From contig CAZQHK010000043.1 of NCBI GenBank assembly GCA_964593455.1, positions 1 through 35,047 on the forward strand: a stretch of 35,047 nucleotides of DNA. Reading direction: 5' to 3'. Positions 7,081-14,588 of the stretch are shown here, in pieces; the stretch's first letter is position 1, and every line of letters starts with the position of its first letter. Below the pieces are notes generated by a model. That model made no database searches. It was not told the origin of the DNA and was given only the letters and a program-made list of their open reading frames with translations. This stretch comes from CAZQHK01 sp964593455 (GTDB lineage: Bacteria; Muiribacteriota; CAYSPT01). A program made the translations under genes and the position numbers.

Positions 7081-7932
7081 CTACAGGACGTCGAAATCGA
7101 TACCACCGCCGGGCGGAGTTTTATGTTTCCAGGAAGCTCCCTTGATAGTGCTTTCCCTGGAAGATCTTAGAAGGTCGAGAGCTTTCTCCCGGAGTTTTCG
7201 CCGTTTTCTTTCTTCCGGCGTCTCGTCCGGATACTGTTCTTTCTCCAATTCTTCCGCGGTTTTCTCCTTTTTCGGCTTAATCTCGTCTTCATCCATTTCT
7301 GCGAGATCATTGATAGACAACGGTACCGATGGTTGAGTCGCCGCGCTTGGAGTAGCCTGCTCTTCTGGTAAGAGGCTGACATCTATTTTTGGTACGATTT
7401 CCACCTTGAGGGTGGTGCCGCAGGTCAGGCAGTACTTGTACTCTATCCCGCATTCAGGACAGCGAATATTAATTTTTTCTATAAGCGACATGATCTTGGA
7501 GAGTGCCTCGGCGCGGAGCACGCCGGCGCCGCTGGCGAAGCTTTCCGCATCCTGCATGATCATTTTTTTGACATCGGCCTGCGGATCTTTACTTTTTCTA
7601 TCTTTTACTTTTTCCCGGATCTGTTCGTCTTTGGAGAGTTGTTTCCCTTTGTATACCCACTCGCCGCTGACATCGTCTTTTTCAAAATCGTCAAACTCGA
7701 TCTTAACGTTCTTGACCCCGCGAATGGAACGGATCATTTCTTCCAACAACTGCAGCTCTTTTGGAAGTTCCTCCACTTCTTTTTGTGCACCGATGAAAAT
7801 GAGAGCTCCGCCTATGAGAACCACTCCCGACGAAGTCCTGTATGAAGACTTGGTTGCGTCTATTCTTCGTTTTGTCAGGAGTCTACGTATATGATTATTT
7901 ATTTCCAGGTCACTGACATCTGTAGTGGCCAT
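7081..7932 (-). CDS. BON-like plus zinc-ribbon protein of unknown function
   Basis: I do not recognise a named family for this 283-residue soluble protein. Residues about 8-82 resemble a BON-type alpha/beta domain, with an SSGVVLIGGALIFIG core and a GVKNVKIEF ending strand. A charged linker follows. Residues 158-171 form a four-cysteine zinc ribbon (C158, C161, C168, C171; CxxC-x6-CxxC). The C-terminal 90 residues are low-complexity and rich in Lys, Glu and Pro. The start was moved to the ATG at 7932 because AAGGAGGG lies just upstream; a GTG ten codons earlier would include that site in the coding sequence. It sits between folP and folK, where other bacteria often have folB, but it shows no similarity to FolB that I can see. 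Confidence 0.75.
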   Translation of the reverse strand: MATTDVSDLEINNHIRRLLTKRRIDATKSSYRTSSGVVLIGGALIFIGAQKEVEELPKELQLLEEMIRSIRGVKNVKIEFDDFEKDDVSGEWVYKGKQLSKDEQIREKVKDRKSKDPQADVKKMIMQDAESFASGAGVLRAEALSKIMSLIEKINIRCPECGIEYKYCLTCGTTLKVEIVPKIDVSLLPEEQATPSAATQPSVPLSINDLAEMDEDEIKPKKEKTAEELEKEQYPDETPEERKRRKLREKALDLLRSSRESTIKGASWKHKTPPGGGIDFDVL

Positions 7933-7980
7933 ACTACTTTCCCTCCTTCTTACCCGCTGCACATGATGCTATACTAGTTA

Positions 7981-9195
7981 CTATTCTACCGGATGGGACA
8001 GTGCCGATGCCACTCGCACGACTTCGGACATTTCTTTGACGTCGTGGACACGGATGATATCCACACCCCGAAAAACCGCAGCAGCCACGACGGCAGCGGT
8101 CCCGTTGAGACGTTCCGCGGGACCGGCTTCGAGCAGGTTCCCAATAAATGTTTTTCGAGACGGTCCTACTGCCACCGGGTAACCAATCAGTTGAAACGCG
8201 TCGAGATGGTTCATAATTTCAAGATTGTGAGCCAATGTTTTTCCAAATCCTATTCCCGGATCGAGTATGATCTTTCGTTTATCGATACCGTTGTTTTCAG
8301 CAAACGAGGCGCGTTCGGCTAAAAAAGCGGTGATTTCCGGGATAACTGCCCGATACGATGGTGCTTGTTGCATGGTTTCGGGAGTCTCCTGCATATGTGT
8401 CAATACCACGCTGACAGCCGTTTCGGCAACCACCGAAACCATGGATTCATCGAATCTGAGCGCCGAGATATCGTTAATTATTACTGCACCTCTATCCACT
8501 GCTTCTCTGGCTACCCGCGCTCTCCAGGTATCTATCGAGAGTGGGCAACCGGTATCTTTTGCAACTGCTTCCAGAACCGGAAGCAAACGGTCAAGTTCCT
8601 CTTTTTCAGTGATGGGCACGGCTCCGGGCCGGGTTGACTGTGCTCCGATATCGATGATATCAGCTCCCTCTTCCTGTATTTGTCGCGCCCGTTCAGCGGC
8701 TCTACCCGGCTCCAGATAATGTCCGCCATCGAAAAAGGAATCAGGAGTTACATTCAGTATACCCATAATGAGGGGTTGTTGAAAAGTTTTGAATTGTATT
8801 TCTCCAATAACCAGACTACGCTGTTCACGTAAGGAGAACGACTGGAGTTCTCTTTCCAACTCGTTGGCGATGGCTATTCCACCCAGGGGTTGATCTTTGA
8901 GTTTATCGATCAACCGGTGATACGTTGATACCGTGGCCAGGAGGATGACGTCTGAATGTTCTACCTCACACGACACAACTCCTTTGCTTACTGCCGCTTC
9001 TCCTCCGGCAGCGAGCATTTCTTGTTTGATAATATTGCATGTAGGCGCAGGTACGCTGGAAAGTCTGAACACCATGAAAACTGCTTTATCCCGCATGATG
9101 TTGATGCCTTTGGGATGAACACCGATTTCCCGGAAAAGCTTTTCAGCTTCCCCCGGTGTATCGAGACGGTAAGCTGAAATTGCCGGAGCGCGCAT
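7981..9195 (-). CDS. folP: Dihydropteroate synthase with N-terminal extension
   Basis: The 404-residue enzyme condenses dihydropterin pyrophosphate with p-aminobenzoate. The DHPS barrel spans about 138-400: MGILNVTPDSFFDGG, the GADIIDIGAQSTRPGA loop, SIDTWRARVA, INDISALR, THMQETP, DPGIGFGKT and GPSRKTFIG. Residues 1-125 form an extra domain with IMRDKAVFMVFRL and KQEMLAAGGEAAVSKG. Similar extensions occur in long DHPS proteins of some Firmicutes and other bacteria, and their function is unclear. The start follows folE by 10 nt. An AAGGAGGT site at the folE end lies rather far (about 15 nt) from the ATG, so the exact start is slightly uncertain. Confidence 0.95.
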   Translation of the reverse strand: MRAPAISAYRLDTPGEAEKLFREIGVHPKGINIMRDKAVFMVFRLSSVPAPTCNIIKQEMLAAGGEAAVSKGVVSCEVEHSDVILLATVSTYHRLIDKLKDQPLGGIAIANELERELQSFSLREQRSLVIGEIQFKTFQQPLIMGILNVTPDSFFDGGHYLEPGRAAERARQIQEEGADIIDIGAQSTRPGAVPITEKEELDRLLPVLEAVAKDTGCPLSIDTWRARVAREAVDRGAVIINDISALRFDESMVSVVAETAVSVVLTHMQETPETMQQAPSYRAVIPEITAFLAERASFAENNGIDKRKIILDPGIGFGKTLAHNLEIMNHLDAFQLIGYPVAVGPSRKTFIGNLLEAGPAERLNGTAAVVAAAVFRGVDIIRVHDVKEMSEVVRVASALSHPVE

Positions 9196-9205
9196 GAGGA
9201 ACGTG

Positions 9206-9769
9206 TCAGACCTCCTTGCCGATCAGTGAAAGAACTTCGGCTCTGGCCGGATGATGCTTCCTGAAAACTCCCCTGACGGCCGAGGTGATGGTGATGGTAC
9301 CCGGTTTTTGAACACCACGCATACTCAGACAGAGATGTTCGGCTTCAATGACCACCATGACTCCCAATGGTTTCAAGAGTGACATTAATGAGTCGGCTAC
9401 CTGTTTGGTCAGACGTTCTTGTACCTGGGGTTGGCGGGCGTAATGTTCCAGCACTTTCACCAGACTTGAGAGGCCGGTCACTACACCACGTGAGGGGATG
9501 TAGGCGATGTGGGCTTTTCCCATGAACGGTACCAGATGGTGTTCGCAGGTGGAATAGAATCGGATGTCCCTGATGAGGACCAGGTCATCGTGTTTACCCA
9601 TCTTGAAAGTAGATACTTCGAGAGGAGGTTGATTTTCCAGTCCGGAAAAGAGCTGTTGGAACATTTCTGCTACCCGAGTCGGGGTCCTTTTGAGACCGGG
9701 GCGGTCAGGATCTTCTCCGATACCTTCAAGGATAAGTCGTACTCCTCTGGCTATTTGATCCAGATCCAT
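9206..9769 (-). CDS. folE: GTP cyclohydrolase I
   Basis: The 187-residue enzyme opens GTP to dihydroneopterin triphosphate, the first step of folate synthesis. Zinc ligands are visible as Cys75 and His78 in STCEHH and Cys147 in EAEHLCLSMRG. Also present are PFMGKAHIAYIP, GLSSLVKV and the C-terminal TSAVRGVF. It has the usual core without a long N-terminal arm. Its ATG overlaps the ftsH stop by one base (TAATG), so the two genes are probably translationally coupled. Confidence 0.97.
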   Translation of the reverse strand: MDLDQIARGVRLILEGIGEDPDRPGLKRTPTRVAEMFQQLFSGLENQPPLEVSTFKMGKHDDLVLIRDIRFYSTCEHHLVPFMGKAHIAYIPSRGVVTGLSSLVKVLEHYARQPQVQERLTKQVADSLMSLLKPLGVMVVIEAEHLCLSMRGVQKPGTITITSAVRGVFRKHHPARAEVLSLIGKEV

Positions 9770-11739
9770 TATGTCTCGGCGCCCACCAGGTCATCATCAG
9801 ATTCAAAAACTGTCTCGGTTTCCTGGCCGTTAATTTCATCAGAAAGGTCTTCCTCTTTGGGCTCCTCCGGTTCCTCAGGGTCTTCGGGTGGAGTATACGT
9901 GCCGTCGATTATCGCGGTCACTTCTTCGCCGGTCAGCACTTCCCGTTCGATCAATTCCTCGGCCAGGTCGTCGAGATTTTCACGATGTTCTTTGATCATA
10001 CCCAGAGCACGGGTGTAGCAGGCATCAATACATCGCCGTACTTCATTGTCTATCTCGACCGCGGTGGATTCCGAGAAATCTCTTGACCTGGTCAGTTCCC
10101 TCCCTAGAAAAACGAGATCGTTTGATCTGCCGAAGGTCATGGGTCCGAGTTCATCGCTCATTCCCCATTCGCAGGTCATTTTATGTACCAGTTGGGTGGC
10201 GGTTCTCATGTCGTGGCCGGCTCCGGTGGTAAGGTCATCGAATACTACCACTTCTGCTGCCCGGCCGCCGAGGGACATGGTGATCCGGTCCAAAAGCTGT
10301 GTTTTTGACCAGTTATGAACGTCTTCCAGGGGCAATGTCCAGGTCGACCCAGCGGATAGGCCCCGAGGAATGATCGTAACTTTGTGGAGAGGGTCGCAAT
10401 ATTCCAACAGTGTTGCGAGCAAGGCATGTCCAGCTTCGTGATAAGCGGTATTTTTTCTCTCCTTGTCGCTTATCACCCGGCTGCGTCTCTCCGGACCCAT
10501 CATCACTTTGTCTCTGGCTTCCTCCATGTCTTTCATGGTTACTGTCTCTTGATCGTTCCGTGCAGCCAGCAGAGCGGCTTCGTTGATCAGGTTGGCCAGG
10601 TCGGCCCCGGAAAAATTAGGTGTTCCGCGGGCGATGACTTTCAGATCTACGTCCGGGTCCAACGGTATCTTATCGACGGAGTGCACTTTGAGTATGGCCT
10701 CACGGCCCTTGATGTCCGGTAGGTGGACTACAACCTGGCGGTCGAACCGGCCTGCCCGTAAAAGTGCCGGATCGAGAACATCCGGCCGGTTGGTGGCGGC
10801 GATAACGATGATACCGGTAGTGTTATCGAATCCATCCATCTCCACCAGGAGTTGATTCAAGGTCTGTTCGCGCTCATCGTGGCCGCCGCCCAGACCGGCG
10901 CCTCGTTGCCGTCCCACGGCATCGATTTCATCGATAAAAACGATACAGCCTTTGCGGTTGGACGCACCGTGAGCACGGGCTTGTTCGAACAGGTCGCGGA
11001 CTCTGGCCGCACCGACGCCGACAAACATCTCCACAAAGTCAGATCCGGAGATGGTGTAAAACGGCACGTCGGCTTCCCCGGATATGGCTCTGGCCAGCAG
11101 GGTTTTACCGGTACCTGGTGGCCCGATGAGCAGCACACCGCGCGGTATTTTCGCACCCAGAGCGGTAAACTTCTGGGGTGTTTTAAGATAATCGATAATC
11201 TCTTCGAGTTCTTCGGTAGCTTCTTCTACCCCGGCTACGTCTTTGAAGGTAACCCGCTCACCGGTCGGGGTTCGGAGCTTGGCTCGGCTTTTCCCGAAAG
11301 ACATGGCTTTTCCGCCACCGCCTTGCATTTTCTGGAGCATGTAGATAAAAAAACCGAACAGAAGCAAGTATGGAAACCAGCTCAAGAAGATGTTCCAGTA
11401 AATAGGATCTTTCGGAGGAAGGGCTTCAAAAACCTGGACATTTCCTTTTAGGCGTTCCACCAGTTTGTTGTCACCGGGCGAATGGGTGATGAAGTGGCGG
11501 CCATCAAGTCGTTCATGGTTGGCACTCAATTGCTGAATATGGTCCCAGAACTTGCCTTCGATAACTCCTTGATCTTGAATGGTAACGCGGCTGATCGACT
11601 TGTTTTCGATATGTTTCAGAAATTCACTGTACGTGAGTTTAACCGGTTGATCCTGTTTGTCTATGAAGTCCGGTAATATAAAAACTACCAGAGCAACTAC
11701 CAGAACCAGAAAGCTAATGTTTTTGAAATGTCTCTTCAC
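9769..11739 (-). CDS. ftsH: ATP-dependent zinc metalloprotease FtsH
   Basis: The 656-residue membrane-anchored AAA protease has TM1 at about 8-25, a periplasmic segment, TM2 at about 117-137, Walker A GPPGTGKT at 206-213, Walker B VFIDEID from 267, the second region of homology with RPDVLDPALLRAGRFD, and the zinc site HEAGH at 434-438. The C-terminal tail is strongly acidic with Pro-Glu repeats (about residues 620-656), more so than in many FtsH proteins. Start is a GTG with GGAGGT about 9 nt upstream. It is the first gene of the operon with folE, folP and folK; ftsH next to fol genes is also known from Firmicutes. Confidence 0.97.
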   Translation of the reverse strand: MKRHFKNISFLVLVVALVVFILPDFIDKQDQPVKLTYSEFLKHIENKSISRVTIQDQGVIEGKFWDHIQQLSANHERLDGRHFITHSPGDNKLVERLKGNVQVFEALPPKDPIYWNIFLSWFPYLLLFGFFIYMLQKMQGGGGKAMSFGKSRAKLRTPTGERVTFKDVAGVEEATEELEEIIDYLKTPQKFTALGAKIPRGVLLIGPPGTGKTLLARAISGEADVPFYTISGSDFVEMFVGVGAARVRDLFEQARAHGASNRKGCIVFIDEIDAVGRQRGAGLGGGHDEREQTLNQLLVEMDGFDNTTGIIVIAATNRPDVLDPALLRAGRFDRQVVVHLPDIKGREAILKVHSVDKIPLDPDVDLKVIARGTPNFSGADLANLINEAALLAARNDQETVTMKDMEEARDKVMMGPERRSRVISDKERKNTAYHEAGHALLATLLEYCDPLHKVTIIPRGLSAGSTWTLPLEDVHNWSKTQLLDRITMSLGGRAAEVVVFDDLTTGAGHDMRTATQLVHKMTCEWGMSDELGPMTFGRSNDLVFLGRELTRSRDFSESTAVEIDNEVRRCIDACYTRALGMIKEHRENLDDLAEELIEREVLTGEEVTAIIDGTYTPPEDPEEPEEPKEEDLSDEINGQETETVFESDDDLVGAET

Positions 11740-11761
11740 GAGTGGGATACCTCCATTTAAA

Positions 11762-11790
11762 AGTCTAGCACAGGGCTATAATGATGTCAA
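11762..11790 (-). promoter_or_regulatory. Predicted sigma70 promoter for the ftsH-fol operon
   Basis: On the minus strand, a perfect TTGACA (complement of 11785-11790) and TAGACT (complement of 11762-11767) are separated by 17 bp. Transcription would start near 11755, giving a very short leader that barely includes the GGAGGT site of ftsH. A longer-leader promoter further upstream is not excluded. Confidence 0.55.
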
Positions 11791-11834
11791 TAAAGGGATA
11801 GAGACCTCCCTGTCCTGTAATTGATGAAACTACC

Positions 11835-11854
11835 AGCCGTAGTCCGTTACGGCT
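11835..11854. repeat. 7-bp stem hairpin in the ftsH-miaB divergent region
   Basis: AGCCGTA at 11835-11841 and TACGGCT at 11848-11854 are exact reverse complements around a 6-nt loop. The 290-bp divergent region (11740-12029) otherwise holds the ftsH promoter and AT-rich DNA that should contain a miaB promoter; I could not pick a single convincing one. Operator or leader structure possible, role unknown. Confidence 0.4.
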
Positions 11855-12029
11855 TACTCTCAAGTATCGGCAGATCATCCCTAAATACTAACGGTTGAAA
11901 TCAGGTTTAAGTTGCCTGTTTTGATAATATCGTATTTATAGAGGATGGGCAAGTTGCGAGGCAGGTTCCATATATACTATTATTACTAACCATAATCACG
12001 CTGCTTGAGGAGGAGTTATCCTGCCTGGT

Positions 12030-13355
12030 TTGACATCGAGATTGTTTACGGTACTGACCTACGGATGTCAGATGAATAAACATGATTCAACTGTCATCGA
12101 GGGGCTGCTGACTGAAACAGGACTGGAACATACGCAGCAGCTTGATGAAGCTGATATCATCCTGGTCAATACTTGTTGTGTGCGTGAACGGGCAGAAACC
12201 CGGCAGAAAGGCAGGGTTTCGTCGTTGAAACGATACAAGACTGCGAACCGGGACGTCATAATCGGGGTGTGCGGCTGCATTGCTCAGAAAGACCGGGAAA
12301 AACTATTCGAAGAGTTACCGCATATCGATCTCGTGATCGGTCCACAGGCTATTCCTGAACTGCCCGCTATATTGAATAACATTTGGGCCGGTAAAAAACA
12401 GGTCTGCGGTGATTTTCTGGATCATGGAAAGGTAGTTACCGGTGTCCGACCCGGCGTGGATGATATTGCTACCTTTATTACGGTGATGAAGGGATGCGAC
12501 AATTATTGCAGTTACTGCATCGTTCCCTATGTGCGTGGAGGACCGGTCAGCCGTGCCCCGGGAGACATAATGCGGGAACTTGAGTCGCTGTCGCTTTCAG
12601 GAATAAAAGAAGTTACCCTGCTTGGACAGAATGTCAATGCGTATGGTCTTGACCTGGCCGGTAACGTTACTTTTGTTGATTTGCTCAAGGCTATTGACAC
12701 TTCCGGATTTGTTGAACGCGTACGGTTTGTTACCTCTCATCCCAAGGATTTTACCCGGGAATTGGTGGCCACGGTGGCGGAGGGGAAGACCCTCTGCGCC
12801 TGCTTTCATCTTCCGGCACAGGCGGGTTCCGACCATATTCTGAAGAGAATGCACAGAGGCTATACCAGGGATGAATATCTAGAAAAAACGGGATGGATCA
12901 GGAACCTTATACCGGATGCGGCTATCACGACCGATCTTATTGTTGGTTTTCCAGGTGAAACCGAGGATGAGTTTCTGTCCACGGTATCTTTGGTAGAAGC
13001 GGTGCGGTTTGAAAAATCGCATACTTTTTATTTTTCGCCCCGTGAGGGAACGGCTGCTGCCGATTTACCCGGTCTTTTACCACTGGAAGAGCGAAAAGAC
13101 CGACTCCGGCGTCTGGTGAAGGTCACCGACCGGATAACCGGCGAACAGGCAGCAGCGCAGGTAGGAAAAGTGCTCGAGGTGCTGGTGGAAGGGCCTAGCA
13201 AGAAGGACGCCGAAAAATTGATGGGACGCACGAGGGCCGACGCTATCGTGATTATTGACAATGAAGAAAATCTCATCGGGAAATTGGTTAAAGTACGGAT
13301 AGACGAGTCACGGACCTGGACTTTATTCGGTTCCCGGGTAGATACAACCGGATAA
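12030..13355 (+). CDS. miaB: tRNA-2-methylthio-N6-dimethylallyladenosine synthase MiaB
   Basis: The 441-residue radical-SAM methylthiotransferase modifies i6A37 of tRNA. The N-terminal UPF0004 domain has the auxiliary-cluster cysteines C13 (YGCQMN), C49 (NTCC) and C83 (GCIAQ). The radical-SAM cluster is CxxxCxxC at C156, C160, C163 in KGCDNYCSYCIVPYVRG. A TRAM domain ends the protein. The YGCQMN and CIVPYVRG signatures favour MiaB over RimO or MtaB. No ATG is available: the frame can start at TTG 12030, about 15 nt from the GAGGAGG site, or at CTG 12021 with a better spacing. The exact start is therefore open. Confidence 0.95.
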   Translation: MTSRLFTVLTYGCQMNKHDSTVIEGLLTETGLEHTQQLDEADIILVNTCCVRERAETRQKGRVSSLKRYKTANRDVIIGVCGCIAQKDREKLFEELPHIDLVIGPQAIPELPAILNNIWAGKKQVCGDFLDHGKVVTGVRPGVDDIATFITVMKGCDNYCSYCIVPYVRGGPVSRAPGDIMRELESLSLSGIKEVTLLGQNVNAYGLDLAGNVTFVDLLKAIDTSGFVERVRFVTSHPKDFTRELVATVAEGKTLCACFHLPAQAGSDHILKRMHRGYTRDEYLEKTGWIRNLIPDAAITTDLIVGFPGETEDEFLSTVSLVEAVRFEKSHTFYFSPREGTAAADLPGLLPLEERKDRLRRLVKVTDRITGEQAAAQVGKVLEVLVEGPSKKDAEKLMGRTRADAIVIIDNEENLIGKLVKVRIDESRTWTLFGSRVDTTG

Positions 13356-13419
13356 TAATGTGCAAAAAATTATTCGGGTTTGAAATAAAAAAATGTAAGG
13401 TTGGGAAGGAGATAGCCGT

Positions 13420-14541
13420 ATGGGGAGTCTCGTATATTTTGCCGACCTGCGATGCCGGAATCATAATGAAAGTCTTCCGGCCAAGGTAACGAAACTCTGT
13501 CAAGCGGCCGGTCTTGACGAATGGGTTTCTGAAAACGATCTGGTGGCTGTCAAACTTCATTTCGGAGAAAAGGGAAACGCATCATATATCAGACCTATCC
13601 TGGTCCGTCCGGTGATAGACCTGGTTCGGGAGAAGGGAGGTAAACCCTTCCTGACCGATACCAACACTCTGTACATGGGAACCAGGTGGAACGCCGCCAG
13701 CCACATCGAGTGTGCTATAACGAACGGATTTGCCTATGCGGTAACCAATGCTCCCGTGGTCATAGCCGATGGTTTGAAGGGCAGATCACGGGTGGCTGTT
13801 CCCATTCCCGGAGGGAAACGCCTGGAAGAAGCACACGTGGCTTCGGGAATCGTTGAATCCGACGGAATGCTGGTTCTTTCTCATCTAAAGGGGCATGAGC
13901 TGACGGGTTTTGGTGGCGCTTTAAAAAATGTAGCGATGGGGTGTGCCAGCAGGCTTGGCAAGCTGCATATGCACTCACAGGTCCATCCCGAGGTGAAACA
14001 GGACAGGTGTGTCGGCTGTAAAGAGTGCGTCAAGGTCTGCCCGGTGACCGCGGCGGTGCTTCAGGAACCGTCAGGCAAAGTCTTCATCGATCAAGAAACG
14101 TGTATCGGCTGCGGTGATTGCATCGTCGCTTGCCGATTTGGGGCGATCGCGGTGGATTGGAACGAAGCTTCTTCTTCCGTACAGGAAAAAATTGCCGAAT
14201 ACTGTGCCGGTGTCCTGCAGCATGGACTGCTGGAAAAATCGGGATTTATGACGTTTGTCATGAATGTGTCACCCTATTGTGACTGCTACGGTTACAATGA
14301 CCAGGGAATCGTGCCGGATATCGGAATAATCGCCTCCCGGGACCCGGTAGCCATCGATCAGGCGGCAGTGGACCTGGTTAACAGGCAGCCCGGTATCCGC
14401 GAGTCGGAGCTGCAAAACAATTTGGAACCCGGTGAAGATAAATTCAAAGGACTGTTTCCTCATATCAATTGGGGTATTCAACTGGAGCGTGCGGAAGAGT
14501 TGGGGTTGGGCAGCAGAAAGTATGAATTAGTAGATATTTAG
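13420..14541 (+). CDS. DUF362 protein with two [4Fe-4S] ferredoxin motifs
   Basis: The 373-residue protein has DUF362 sequence on both sides (LVAVKLHFGE near 41-50, SHLKGHELTGFGGALKNVAMGC, and the C-terminal SRDPVAIDQAAVDL) with a bacterial ferredoxin insert at about 190-245. The cluster cysteines are C197, C200, C203, C207 and C228, C231, C234, C238, enough for two [4Fe-4S] clusters. The family is widespread in anaerobes and its reaction is not established. It suggests a cytoplasmic electron-transfer protein and, weakly, an anaerobic lifestyle. AAGGAG lies upstream of the ATG. It stands 64 bp after miaB and 47 bp before mutS on the same strand. Confidence 0.92.
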   Translation: MGSLVYFADLRCRNHNESLPAKVTKLCQAAGLDEWVSENDLVAVKLHFGEKGNASYIRPILVRPVIDLVREKGGKPFLTDTNTLYMGTRWNAASHIECAITNGFAYAVTNAPVVIADGLKGRSRVAVPIPGGKRLEEAHVASGIVESDGMLVLSHLKGHELTGFGGALKNVAMGCASRLGKLHMHSQVHPEVKQDRCVGCKECVKVCPVTAAVLQEPSGKVFIDQETCIGCGDCIVACRFGAIAVDWNEASSSVQEKIAEYCAGVLQHGLLEKSGFMTFVMNVSPYCDCYGYNDQGIVPDIGIIASRDPVAIDQAAVDLVNRQPGIRESELQNNLEPGEDKFKGLFPHINWGIQLERAEELGLGSRKYELVDI

Positions 14542-14588
14542 TATCTACATACAAGCAAAGAGCGTAGAAAATAAGGTTGGAGATTGGA

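Noticed and set aside
7981..9195. FolB-FolP fusion
   Set aside because: The N-terminal extension of FolP has KQEMLAAGGEAAVSKG-type sequence known from long DHPS proteins and shows none of the FolB features I would expect.
14577..14588. TTG start for mutS four codons upstream
   Set aside because: It overlaps the ribosome site that is well placed for the ATG at 14589, and the extra residues are not conserved in MutS.
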